Positions 1 through 11,101 of a DNA stretch of 64,000 bases are shown one piece after another (the first letter of the stretch is position 1; each line of letters begins with the position of its first letter). The notes beneath the pieces are model-generated. The model did no database searches. It saw nothing but the letters and a program-made list of their open reading frames with translations, and was not told the DNA's origin. The DNA comes from Cornus controversa (taxonomy: Eukaryota; Streptophyta; Magnoliopsida; Cornales; Cornaceae). The position numbers and the translations under genes are program-made. The stretch lies in the NCBI GenBank assembly GCA_026545225.1, contig CM048846.1, positions 41,303,501 through 41,367,500 on the forward strand. Reading direction: 5' to 3'.

Positions 1-482
1 GCATTATATGGACTTAAACATGAACCTCTTGCTTGGTTTGCCAAATTTAGCTCCACCATCTCTCATTATGGTTACTTTGCTAGCTCCTATGATTCAACCT
101 TGTTCATTCAACGTACTGACCGAGATATCATCTTTCTCCTACTTTATGTCGATGATATGATTATCACTGGAGATGATTTACAAGGTATTTAAGAGCTTAA
201 ACAGTTTCTCAGTCATCAGTTTGAAATAAAAGACCTTGGAACACTCAACTATTTCATTGGCCTTGAGTTCACTATAGCCACTAACGAGTAATATCTTACA
301 CAGGCAAAAGATAACTCCAATCTCCTTTCAAATGCTGGGATAACTGATAGCAAGATTGCAAACACACCACTCGAGTCCAACACAAGACACACTCCATATG
401 ATATTGAGCCTCTTGGCACACTATATCGACAATTGGTTGATAGTCTAGTTTACCTCACTGACACTCATCTAGACATCTCTCA
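1..482 (+). mobile_element. Ty1/copia fossil A, reverse transcriptase part
   Basis: This is the left visible part of an old Ty1/copia element whose 5' half lies outside the window. The translation matches the C-terminal half of copia reverse transcriptase: the 'ALYGLK' entry motif at the first bases, the catalytic YVDD box at 145-156 followed by a 'TGDD' continuation, and the 'KDLG.L.YFIGLE' block near 225-275. These motifs fit the Ale/Retrofit-type lineage, but the assignment is by eye. The same element resumes at 11,102, so a younger element (484-11,101) has inserted into it. It is broken, with several breaks, and is older than everything nested inside it. Confidence 0.9.
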
Positions 483-483
483 G

Positions 484-1683
484 TGAGATATATAATTGTA
501 ATTGGCAAATTTTGGTGATCAAAACTTGATTGATCGAGTTGTAATTTTTGATTTATTCTTTGTATCGATCATCAATAATTTCAAGCTGATACTCAAGTGC
601 ATGGAAGTAGATAAATCAGTAAGAACACCATATAGTACAGGTAAGTATGGTGAGGACACTCTACACTTTATATTTCTGAGCCTACTTTGAAAAACTAGGG
701 TTTAATGAAAAATTAAGAGTTTTTCAAAGTAGGACCGGTCCCTAATATTTAGGATTGGTCCAACTTTTCTAGGCGGTTAGGTTTTTGAAGATTTTTACAA
801 AGTCCCACCAATCCTAATTATTTAGCACCGGTCCCACTTATCCTGTTCCAAATAGGAAACAAATTTTGACGAAAATTCTGATTCCTAGTGGGTTTGAAAC
901 TTTTAGAAGAGTTCTATTTTGGTATTCAACTTCCTTTCTAAATAGAATTATGACTTCTTTGCCTATATATATGTATCTATATTTTCTCTACAAAGTGGTG
1001 AAAAAAAAAACCCTGAAAAAATATTTTTAGAGAGAGAAACTATATATAGTATAATTACGGCTATATATTTTGAAGAACACTCATCTATACTTCACGAGTA
1101 ATATTTAGGATGGTGTTTTACAACTGATTAGCTGTTCAAAAACTAAGTCAAATCATTCGCTGATCAGAACATTGGATTGAAGGTTCTTCTCTTGCTTGCT
1201 GAGGAAGAAAGGTGACCATATCTCACTATAAAGGGAACAAAATACTTGTTTAGTATTTTTGTTCTTCCAGCAACCTTTCTATAAGGATCGTGAAGTTAGT
1301 CAGAAGTCTGCAGCAGTTGGACGTGTTGTCGCAATCATAAGTCTGAGGTGTTTCGCATCAGATTCTTGATAGAGTGAAGAAGGGTGTGAGTCTGAGACAG
1401 AGTCTGCTGTACTTTACTTCATTATAGTGGATTGGTTTCCTGAGGCTTTCTGTCTCCTTCCATGGTTTTTCTCGCCTTGCATTTCCATGTATATCCAGTG
1501 CATTATTTACTTTAATTGCACTTTATATTATTTGGTTGCTTTAATTGTTTGGTTAACTATTAATTGGACTTAAAATTGAATTAATTTGAAAATTTAAGCA
1601 AACGAGCAAGTGATCCTATTCACCACATCTAGGTTTTAAAGTACTTTTTATAACCGCTTCCGCACTGCACCGCACAACTCACA
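484..1683 (+). repeat. 5' LTR of the Sirevirus-like element
   Basis: The LTR starts TGAGATATAT and ends CAACTCACA, directly followed by the tRNA-Met-type primer-binding site. It aligns along its whole length with 9926-11101. It contains a pair of blocks built on the palindromic word ACCGGT (about 729-840) and a TATA-like stretch near 965. Its last 60 bases include a CTAGGTTTTAAAG block and a cytosine-rich GC patch of a kind often seen near Sirevirus LTR ends. Confidence 0.88.
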
Positions 1684-1684
1684 T

Positions 1685-1697
1685 TTGGTATCAAAGC
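1685..1697 (+). promoter_or_regulatory. Primer-binding site (tRNA-Met type)
   Basis: TTGGTATCAAAGC follows two bases after the 5' LTR. It matches the complement of the 3' end of plant initiator tRNA-Met, the usual primer of copia elements. Confidence 0.85.
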
Positions 1698-1774
1698 AAT
1701 GTTCTCTAATTTGTGAGTAGTTCCTTGTGAACTATTTTTAAAATCAAAATTTATTTTTTTTTTCAAATTTTTTT

Positions 1775-3790
1775 ATGGAATCTAGTATGAAAGAGGGTAG
1801 ATTGATTCAACGTACTCCTTTGTTTGATGGTTCAAATTATATTTTCTAGAAATCTCACATGAAAGCTTTTTTGAAACCTTAAGGAGACTGAGTTTGGATA
1901 GCTGTAGAGAATGGCTATAAAATTCTTACCACTACCACTGGTGATGGTGATGCTACTGTAACCGCAAAAAAGGATAAAGCAACATGGTCTAATGCTGAGC
2001 ATGAAGATACTAATAATAACAACAAGGGTTTATATGCTATATTTAATTTTGTTGTTCCTACAGAATTTGCTAGAATCTCTACTTGTTCCACTTCAAAAGA
2101 AGCATGGGATATTTTACAGGTAACTCATGAGGGTACCACCAAGGTAAGGAAGTCTAAATTACAAATCCTTGCCACTAAATTTGAAACAATTAGAATGGAT
2201 GAAGATGAGATATTTTTTTACTTTTATTCTAGGCTTAATGATATTGTTCAAAGTAGTGCTAATCTTGGTAAGAAAATTCCATCTTTTCATATTATTAGAA
2301 AAAACATGAGATCATTGCCTGATAGGTTCCAAGGTAAATTGAAAACCTTAGATGAGAGTAGAGATGTAGATTTTATGGAAGTGACTGAGTTAGTTGGATC
2401 AATTCAAACTTTTGAGATGAAATATCCGAAGCTTTAGAAAACAAAAAATTTGGCTTTAAAAATCCCAAAGACTTCCAAGTCTTCATGTTTGTCAAATATT
2501 TCAAATTCTTCAAAATCTGAAGTTAAAAAAATTGAAAGTTTTGAATATGATTCAGACAATGATATTGCACTAATTTCAAGGAAATTTAGAAATATTCTTG
2601 AATATGAAAAGGTTAGAAATTTGAGAAAAGTAAATTTTTTTAAATTCTGGAATCAAATCTCATCATCCAAAGGTAAGGAAAGAGAAAGAATATGACTCTA
2701 GGGAGACTAAGCTTACTTGTTGGACATGTGATGGTAAATGTCATACATCTAATCAATGTCCAAGTCCTAAGAAAAATAGCTTTAGTGCACAAAAAAATTC
2801 AAAAACTAAAAAAAAAGTCATGAAAGTTATTATTTCTAAGTCTGAATCTTCTAACTTTGTTAGTGATTGTTCTGTTGAAAATGATTCTCTTGCTTTTATT
2901 GCTTTATTAAATGATGATAATGCTAATGATTCTTCTTCTGATGTAGGTGAAATAGAGGTGTACACTACTCTCAATCAAGTAGGGTCTGATGATTCAGAAG
3001 TTGAGCAGTCTGATGTAGAACCATGTGAAAGCTAACTGCCGGAACTCTTTGAGAAATTGCTAGAAGCTTAGAATAAGAAATGTGAGAAGCTGAAGCAAGA
3101 AAAATCTGAGAAAGAAATTTTGAAGAAAAAGAATGAAGATCAATTGAAGTTGATTGAACAAAACAGAGCTAATATTCAAAATCTTCAAAGTCAAGTCAAG
3201 TCAAGTTTCTCGAAAATGAGGTAAGTCAAGCTATCTCTGCCAAATATGTTCTTATTGCTAAAATTAATTTTCTTGAGCTTGAATTGAAAAAATCACAAGA
3301 GAAATTAATTACTTTTACTTCTAGGCAAATTAAGCTTGATAGCATGATTAGTGTTAGAAAGTCAGTAGGAGATAAAACTGGATTAGGATTTGTTGGGTCA
3401 TCATCTAAAGGAAAAACTATTTTTGTTAAACCCAAGAATTTGATTGTGTCTGAACCCAAACCTAAGCGTCAAGTTGAGTCTTTGTATGCTAATGGTGTGT
3501 CCAAAGTGCTTCATTGTTCTTTTTGTGATAAGAATGGGCATAGTCAACACAATTGCTATAAAAAGAGAAGACATTCTAATTCTGATTTTCATATGCATAA
3601 TTTTTTTGCTAAGAATAAGGTTCATGCTAAAAAATCACATTATTGGAACAAACCCAAAAATTCTCAAGCTAAAAGGAATTTGAACAAGAAAAATAATGTC
3701 TTTGTTTCTCCACAATACCTTCCTGATAAATTGTATGTTAAAACTATCTGGATGAAAAAAGAAGATTTGGAGAAGTTTGTGCCTGTTGAT
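1775..3790 (+). pseudogene. Sirevirus-type gag remnant
   Basis: The start at 1775 opens a copia-type gag of the UBN2/DUF4219 kind: an N-terminal 'FDGSNY' motif, a 'TSKEAWDIL..THEGT..V..SK' block near 2095-2160 and a long open stretch at 2195-2437. Two CCHC zinc knuckles (C-x2-C-x4-H-x4-C) lie at 2718-2759 and 3515-3556, as expected for nucleic-acid binding by gag. Between them is an acidic and then coiled-coil-like region rich in lysine and glutamate (about 2820-3330). The solo LTR at 3791 interrupts the 3' end. The gag is broken in several places and is not expected to make a working product. Confidence 0.85.
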
Positions 3791-5259
3791 TGATAAGTGT
3801 TTAATTCTATACATTTGAACCCTCTTTATTGCATATGTTAGTTCCGTTTCTATGTTTATCGAGATATGTTTATGGTATTTTTGTGTTTTTGATGTATTTC
3901 AGGTCTTGTACTAAAAGGAGCAAAGTTTGAGGCCATTTGCAGCTGAAGAGAAAAGTCAGAAATTGCAGCCAAGGCATCTCGATCAATCGAGATGTTGATC
4001 TCGATCAATCGAGATCTCAATTGATCGGGATCTTATTTCGATTGATCGAGATTCTGTAGAAGCCACTTGCCCACTTGCTCACCTGCTCTCCCACTTGCAA
4101 CAAAATCCCCCTTTTTGCACTACTTAGGGGGATTGTCTGACTTGAACAAGACCCTTGGGGACCTTCTTGATATAATGGATATATATATTGATATATATAT
4201 ATATATATGGTGGGCCCCAAGGTTGAAAAGGGAGCCATAAAGCACAAAGAAGCCACATTTCTCAAGGGATCTCTCAAGACACATCAGAATACACAGGGAG
4301 AGACTTTCAGGAGAGGAGAAGAATGAGCTGAACCAGACCTTGAAGCTCCATTTTCTTCATCAATGGAAGAGTGCGAGGCTGCCATGAGCAACTAACTTCT
4401 CTACTAGGGTGTTGGTTTCAACCCCTAGCCATGTAAACTTGTTCATCTTTGTAGCACTTGGGATTTGTAATTAAATGTTGATTATTTAACTAGTGACCAT
4501 GTACACTAATACATTTCTTTTATATATGCATTTGATGTTGAGTTTATTCTTGTCTTAGAGTAGATTCTTTCATGTGAATGCACAACATTTGCATATTCCA
4601 CAAGAAGTGCAAATGATGGCTAGATAATGGTGTTTAAATGAATGTGTGGTGCTTGCTTATATAAACCATGCCAAGATAAGGTAGTTTGGATGCATGTAGG
4701 TTCACTTAGAGAGTAGGGTAATTAGGTAGTTAGTTAGGTTGAAGAGCTATGCTTATTGAAGATGGATTATGATAGGTTGGCACACACATTGATCTTTTGA
4801 TATGTCATTAAGGTCACAAGCCTAATGACATTGTTAGGCATTTAATTAATGAATCCCAAGCTTGCTACACTTATGAACAAGTGAACGACTAGTGGTGGTT
4901 GTGACCTCAATGACATTGTTAGGCATTTAATTAATGAATCCCAAGCTTACTACACTTATGAACAAGTGAACGACTAGTGGTGGAAACCACCCCTAGTTCT
5001 CTCTCCCATTCTTTACTCTTTAATTTTATTGTTATTACATTCACGCAATAGTTTTATTAATAAAAACTCGAAACCTTGTTTTTAGGATTAAAGTGGAAGT
5101 AATCTTTCTTTAAGACAATTACGACTAGTCCTCGTGGGATCGATACCCTCTATATAGAACCGTATCTACAAAGATTCGTGCTCTTGCGAGTGGTTAAATT
5201 ATATTTTGATAAAAAGGGCAAAATTAAGCTTACAATATAATTCGAATTTAGCCACATCA
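3791..5259 (+). mobile_element. Solo LTR, family TGATAAGTG...CACATCA
   Basis: This insert of about 1.47 kb begins TGATAAGTG and ends GCCACATCA. TTGAT is repeated exactly on both sides (3786-3790 and 5260-5264), a 5-bp target duplication. There is no internal coding region, so it is a solo LTR, probably of a Ty3/gypsy family. It holds a palindrome array (3975-4055), an AT-dinucleotide tract (about 4178-4206), a direct duplication of about 85 bp (4824-4990) and a conserved 3' part containing CGTGGGATCGATACC. A second copy of the family starts at 42,809. Confidence 0.85.
4824..4990 (+). repeat. 85-bp tandem duplication inside the solo LTR
   Basis: Two nearly identical units, from about 4824 and from about 4909, share the phrase GACATTGTTAGGCATTT through to GACTAGTGGTGG. 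They differ by very few bases, so the duplication is young compared with the host element. Confidence 0.9.
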
Positions 5260-5264
5260 TTGAT

Positions 5265-6510
5265 ACTATGGGATTTATTCCTAATAGGTTTTTGGGTGTA
5301 AAACCCCCTAACTAGGTCATTAGGACTCTGATGGTTATGGACTGAGCTTATGTTCATTAGTTGTTTTCCATTGGACCATATCTTTTGTAACTAGGTTAGA
5401 TTTTGTTTATTTTTAGTGATAATCATATGAGATTATGAGAATCATATTTTTCTAAGAAATAGTGTGAATTATATGTATTTATTTTTAATTTCACTTTGAT
5501 TTGTGAATGCATAATTGGGCCACTTAATTTGTCAATGAATGAAATACTTGATTTTATGATCTAGACATTGATAACCAATGTGTTGTATTTATTTCTTTTT
5601 AGAGGTGAATCTTTTGAGTTCATACAATTTGTGCACTAGTCCAACTCTGAAAGAATTGATTGAAAACTAATGAAAAGCTGACTAGAATATATTGTATGAG
5701 TAGCATTGAAAGCTTAAATGATAAAAAAAAAATGAAAAAAATATATGTTTTTACTCAGCATGGAAAGAAAAAGAAAATAAAAATTTGTTGAATATCTAAG
5801 ACAAAAAGGAAAAGGCTACCTTTGGGATGTGTTCGTAACTTCCACTACAATGTAAATCTCCAATGAGATATCTTTAAAAATAAAGAGTTGTTTTGAGAAA
5901 AATAGCTGACTACCCGTAAGCGTGAAAGCCACCATCTTAGAAAATTAAAAAAATAAATAAATAATTGATCATGTGTTGTTATATTTGCTTATCATCCAAT
6001 ATGTTTCAGAAGATGAATTAAAGGAATTTGATTAATTTTTGATGAAGTTGGATTACACACACACACATGGATTTATTAGATGAATTTCTTAATTTTTATA
6101 AATATTTGTGTTGGAAATTGTGTCATGATCATGAATTTGAGGATGAATTTTATAGACAAATTATAGATTTTAAAATTTTGCATTTATAAATTTTTGAAAT
6201 TTTTCAGAAATTTTAGAACTTATGTTATTCTCTGAGAAAATGTGTCTTTGATTATTCACATGAGATTATTCATGTTTTATTTTTATTTTGTTTTTTTCTC
6301 TTGAAACATTTTCAAAAATCCAAAAATATGTTTTATATTGATTCTATGTTTATTTTTCATACCTTGTGTGCTTAATTGCTAAATCAAGTTAAGATAAGGT
6401 GTTTTTAGTGAATTAAAGGTCAAAAGTGTAATTTGTCATAATTTACAAAGTTAGACCGGTCCCAATTATTGAGCACCGGTCGCACTTCTATAGGTTATAA
6501 GGAACCGAGA
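5265..6510 (+). other. Non-coding spacer of the Sirevirus-like element
   Basis: No coding similarity was found on either strand. The stretch is AT-rich, with adenine-rich runs near 5720-5780 and a short CA run near 6056. Paired ACCGGT words start at about 6453. In an ordinary Sirevirus this place between gag and the 3' ORF would hold pol. Confidence 0.6.
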
Positions 6511-6877
6511 GAAGTTGGACCGGTCCCCAAAAATTAAGACCGGTCGTACTTATCGGATGCGCAATTTTTATGAAATCCGCACACGCGAGTTTGGTTTAAC
6601 TCCCTCATTCACTCTCACATGCACACACACTCATATCTCTCAAACTCTCAAGTCCTCTAACTCTCTTTACACTCTAAAAATGCACCAACTTACATACATT
6701 CGCTTCTTCTACATTTCTTTCAGTTGGGTGTTTAATTGGAGATTGGGATTCAACTTTTGGAGGATTGTGCTGATTGTTGGGTTATTAATTATTGATTTGG
6801 GTGAGATTGTGCAAACAGACATTTTTGAAACTTGAGGTTTATACCATTGCACACAAGGTGTTTGACAAAAAGTCCCA

Positions 6878-9393
6878 ATGAAACTTTTGACTATATTTTT
6901 TATCCCATTCATTGTGGTGTTGATGGCATGTAAAAGGCGACGTAGTGAGGCGTCTACCAGTGATGACAACAACATTGTATTCACACCAGACATGTTTGAG
7001 GATGGATTCAATTTTAACAACTTTGTCAATGTCATAGGATGTCGGGCTATGAGAATTGAAAGGCGAGTTAATCTTGCAATAATTAAGCACAAATGGGAGA
7101 TGGACTTTGTGCAATACTTTGAGGATAATAGTCCCTGTGTGATCTTTGGGAGATTGTGTGGCCTGACATGGTTAGATATTTCTATGTCAATATGATTACA
7201 TCAAGCTTGGATGACCTAATGTTTGTGACGAAATGTTATGGTGTTCATGTTGAGGTCACTAAAGACACAATTGCCAATGCCTTGGGTGTTGCAGAGAATG
7301 AAGATGGCATTGTTTTGTCATACCAAGTTAAGGATCCAACCGACCGAGCATGGATGATATAATTAGAGAGTTATGTATACGCGAAGCCCTATGGCTTGTT
7401 GATAGGGTGTCTTCACTCTACCTTACAGATGAGGTCTCTGATCTACATCGAATGTTGCGCATTCTAGCCCTTAATTTATATATTTTATTCTCTTAGTGAT
7501 AGATTATTTTGTGATTTTACTTCGTTTTTTCTGTATTTTCAAGGCCTTAATGATTATTTTAGTTAAAACTATAATTTTGGGCTTTTAAAGATGACATCCA
7601 AGAGGGTTAGATGAAGCCTACATCAAAGGGATCCATTCAACTCCATAATTTAACTCAAATCAGCCCAAGGAAGAGGTCTAAGAGAATTACAACTGCTTAA
7701 GAAGGTTCCGGGCCTAAAGCCCAAATCTGCGCATAATACAATCTTAATCCCATTTTGAAAAATGGACCAGAAGTGTTATTTCCAAGCCTCAAATCAACTT
7801 AATTTTCCTTTAAGTTCAACGAAATTCGATTCTATACACTTTTGTATTTCACAAAAATTCTGTGAATCGGACTTCTAGTAGGTCCAAAGTTGGGCCGAAC
7901 GTCAGTATGAAAAACCCACCTGATTAGTGCTGCGGGAAAACCTAATTAATTCCTAATTGGATTAGGACTTTGATGTATTCTCTTGGCTATATAAAGTGAC
8001 AAATTGGGGCTATATTGGGGAGGCTTAGTAGTAGCTTTGAAGAGCTTTTGGAGTGGAGAATTATTGGAGAACAAGGCATATCATAAGTGGTTAGTTCAGC
8101 CACCAGGGTTTTGATGTAGCCCTAACTAAACATCACTGGTTTGATTGTTCTAATTATTGGGAATTTTTGTATTCATTCATAGATGTGTAATTTAGAGGAT
8201 TCTTATTATAGAATTGAGCAATAAAAGTCTTATAAATTCAGTTTCAATGATTTCTTATCTTGTCTTAGATACTTGATTATTGTTATTGAACTCGTCCCTC
8301 TTATTTTCTGCGATCATGAGAGTGATTATTACACAATGGTTTTCACTGAATATATCATTAAAAGCTTTGATGGATTATGCCTAGAGAAGATGAACCATAC
8401 TGCACCTTAGATTAGAGTAGTTAGGCAGATGGCCCATGCCAATCGAAGATAGTCCATGACTTAGCCTTAATCATATGTTATCTTCTTGACAGATGGAGGT
8501 GAGCTTGTAGCCACCGTCACCACTTATGCAGGATATGATTCCCCATAGTTAGTTCAATTAACCATTGATTGTGAAGTTAGTGGTGAAATCAATTACCCTA
8601 GACTTATCTTATATTCTCTATACTCCTTAGTTTTTCTTGCTTTTGTTCAATTGCTTCATTGGTTAATTTAGTTATAAAAATTAGAATTCTTTTCTCTTAA
8701 ATTAAATCATAATTAATTCTGTATATCCAACTTAGTCAGACCACAGTCCCTGAGGTTTGACACCCCTTTCGATAGCCCTATTCTACAAGAAATTCATTTT
8801 ATTGCAAAGTGTGATAATTTTTAATTGATACACTTATTGAGTCACACTCACACACGAATCAGTCTCAGCATTGAACTTGATAGTATCATACAATTTAGAT
8901 CCTCATGACTACAAGGAAAATTTGATCAAGAGTCAAGCTAAGATTCTATATCACATTGTTCGAGGAGATCCTATCAATCTTTCCACAACAATCATGCGTA
9001 CCATGATCTTAGCCACTCGACACTCTCGGTCTTCATCTACATTACCTTCCCACAAATAGTGATGGCTATTTTGAAGGTTGCTAGGGTTCGTATTCCTGAG
9101 AGGGTTGATATTGAGAAATCGAAAGGGATGATTGATGCTACATCAATTACTCACTCGGTGAACAAAAAGGAGAAGGACAGGAAGGTCTTTGAGCTCAGTC
9201 AATGAGCTGGACAGGCTATGTCTAGGGTCGCGGAGTCTTCCAACTTCCTATGATTGACACACCCATGACAGCCAATCAGATGAACCAGGTTCTCAGGTTC
9301 ATTCAGCGAAGGTTCGACCGCTTGCATGCTAGGATAGACAAGCTTAACCCTGTTGTTTCTGATGAGTCTGCTGATGAGGCTGACAAGGCTTAG
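6878..9393 (+). pseudogene. Envelope-like / plant transposon-protein-domain ORF remnant
   Basis: The translated pieces resemble the 3' envelope-like ORF of SIRE1-type elements, which overlaps the plant family annotated as putative plant transposon protein domain (Transposase_32). Visible parts in order are a basic start 'KRRRSEAS' (near 6930), an 'ERRVNLA' motif (near 7060), a 'VRYFYVNM' motif (7170-7195), the 'LGVAENEDG' segment (near 7285), a 'RGDPINLSTTIMR' segment (8960-9000), and a C-terminal heptad-like stretch ending in 'RIDKLNP' (near 9340). A second LTR-type element sits inside it (7453-8861). It is broken in several places. Whether the family ever had envelope function is unproven, so the name reflects position and similarity only. 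Confidence 0.6.
7453..8861 (+). mobile_element. LTR-like repeat, family TGTTRCRC...CACGAATCA, copy 1
   Basis: This insert of about 1.4 kb begins TGTTGCGCATTCTAGCC and ends CACACACGAATCA. The same sequence occurs on the minus strand at 40,476-41,978 (nearly full length) and at 34,408-35,132 (partial). There is no coding content, so it is probably a solo LTR. The target duplication is unclear: TCGAA before the start could pair with a TTGAA shortly after the end. A conserved 3' block contains GACACCCCTTTCGATAGCC, the type of LTR end found in several plant gypsy families. Confidence 0.7.
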
Positions 9394-9630
9394 ATTTTAG
9401 GTTTTGATATCTTTTGGTCTAGACTTGTTTTGACTTATTTACCCCTAATGTCTAGTTTATATATTTTTGTTATGTTCTGTTTATTCCATCAACTGACATG
9501 TTCTGGATATTTATTTGATTAGTGGTGATGATTATTTTTGCTTCATTATTATCTTATTCTCTCTATATTCTTATTTAATTATCTGTGTATATGCTACTCT
9601 TTATCATTTCTTTGTCAATTTGTTACAAAA

Positions 9631-9925
9631 AGGGGGAGAAGTATTTATAAGATATTTTTGGTTAAGGGGGGGGGGGGAGATTAAGGGGGAGCATTACAAA
9701 TTTGTGCTTATATTTCTTTATTAAGCTTTTCACAGGTTGTGTTGTTGAAGTAATGTACAGGTACAAGTTTTTTTTTTAAAATGTCTTGAACACACAAGTG
9801 AAGCTTTTGTTTATCAGTTCTTTATTTCTATGTATTTTTGGCAAGCATTGTAATCTAATTTTCCAATGGGTTAGGTTATAATTGCTTAAGTGGTTTTGTC
9901 ACGAAATTGCCAAAATGGGAGATTA
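9631..9925 (+). promoter_or_regulatory. Multiple polypurine tracts before the 3' LTR
   Basis: Several purine tracts occur in under 300 bases: AAAAAGGGGGAGAAG near 9628, a long G run with AGATTAAGGGGGAGC near 9665-9690, and AAAATGGGAGATTA abutting the LTR at 9926. Repeated polypurine tracts upstream of the 3' LTR are a known hallmark of Sireviruses. Confidence 0.75.
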
Positions 9926-11101
9926 TGAGATATATAATTGTAATTGGCATATTTCAGTGATCAAAACTTGATTGATCGAGTTGTAATTTTTGATTTATTC
10001 TTTGTATCGATCATCAACAACTTCGATTTGATACTCAAGTACATGGAAGCAAATAAATCAGTAAGAACACCATATAGTACAAGTAAGTATGGTGAAGACA
10101 CTCTGCACTTTATATTTTCGAGCCTATTTTAAAAAACTAGGGTTTAATGAAAAATTAAGAGTTTTTCAAAGTAGGACCGATCCAACTTTTCTTGGCAGTT
10201 AGGTTTCTGTAGGTTTTTACAAAGTTCCACCAGTCCTAATTATTTGGCACCAGTCCCACTTATCCTATTCCAAATAGGAAACAAATTTTGACGAAAATTC
10301 TGATTCCTATTGGGTTTGAAACTTTTAGGAGAGTTCTATTTTGGTATTCAACTTATTTTTCAAGTAGAATTAGGACTCCTTTGCCTATATATATGTATCT
10401 ATATTTTCTCTACAAAGTTATGAAAAGAAATAGCCTGGAAAAATATTTTTAGAGACAGAAAGTATATACAGTATAATTAGGGCTATATATTTTGAAGAAC
10501 ATACATCTATACTTCACGAGTGATATTTAGGATGGTGTTCTACAACTGATTAGCTGTGCAGAAACTGCGTCAAATCATTCACTGATCAGAACATTGGATT
10601 GAAGGTTCTTCTCTTGCTTGCTGAAGAAGAAAGGTGACCATATCGCACTACGAAAGGAACAAAATACTTACTGAGTATTTTTGTTCTTCCAGCAACCTTT
10701 CTATGAGGATCGTGACATTAGCCAGAAGTCTGTAGCAATTGGACATGTTGTCACAATCATAAGCCTGAGGTGTTCCGCATCAGATTCTTGATAGAGTGAA
10801 GAAGGGTGTGAGTCTGAGACAGAGTCTGTTGTACTTTGCTTCATTATAGTGGATTGGTTTTCTGAGGCTTTCTGCCTCCCTCCGTGGTTTTTCTCGCCTT
10901 GCGTTTCCATGTATATCTAGTGCATTCTTTACTTTACTTGCACTTTAAATTATTTGCTTGCTTTAATTGTTTGGTTAATGATTAATTGGACTTAAAATTG
11001 AATTAATTTAAAAAATTAAGCAAACGAGCAAGTGATCCTATTCACTCCCCCTCTAGGTTTTAAAGTACTTTTGCAACCGCTTCCACACCGCACAACTCAC
11101 A
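9926..11101 (+). repeat. 3' LTR of the Sirevirus-like element
   Basis: The sequence matches the 5' LTR at 484-1683 along its length. After it, copia fossil A resumes. The block corresponding to the ACCGGT doublet (10,170-10,265) is shorter than in the 5' LTR. Confidence 0.88.

Larger units (their letters stand above)
484..11101 (+). mobile_element. Sirevirus-like copia element with gag and env-like ORF, no pol seen
   Basis: This complete insertion has two LTRs (484-1683 and 9926-11101), a primer-binding site complementary to initiator tRNA-Met just after the 5' LTR, and a run of polypurine tracts before the 3' LTR. The six bases CTCTCA lie at 477-482 and at 11,102-11,107, consistent with a target-site duplication; one extra base separates the left copy from the LTR. 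The order of parts is gag (1775-3790), spacer (5265-6510) and an envelope-like ORF (6878-9393). Protease, integrase, RT and RNase H are not recognisable anywhere inside. It is broken, with many breaks, and has itself received two LTR-type insertions. By eye the LTRs are roughly 90 percent alike, which suggests a few million years. Confidence 0.85.

Noticed and set aside
1685-1697. Primer-binding sites considered as tRNA genes
   Set aside because: Only 12-14 bases match the tRNA 3' end; there is no cloverleaf.
2753-2974. Minus-strand open frame opposite gag
   Set aside because: Shadow of the gag reading direction.
4017-4277. Minus-strand open frame inside the solo LTR
   Set aside because: It covers the palindrome array and AT tract; no similarity to proteins.
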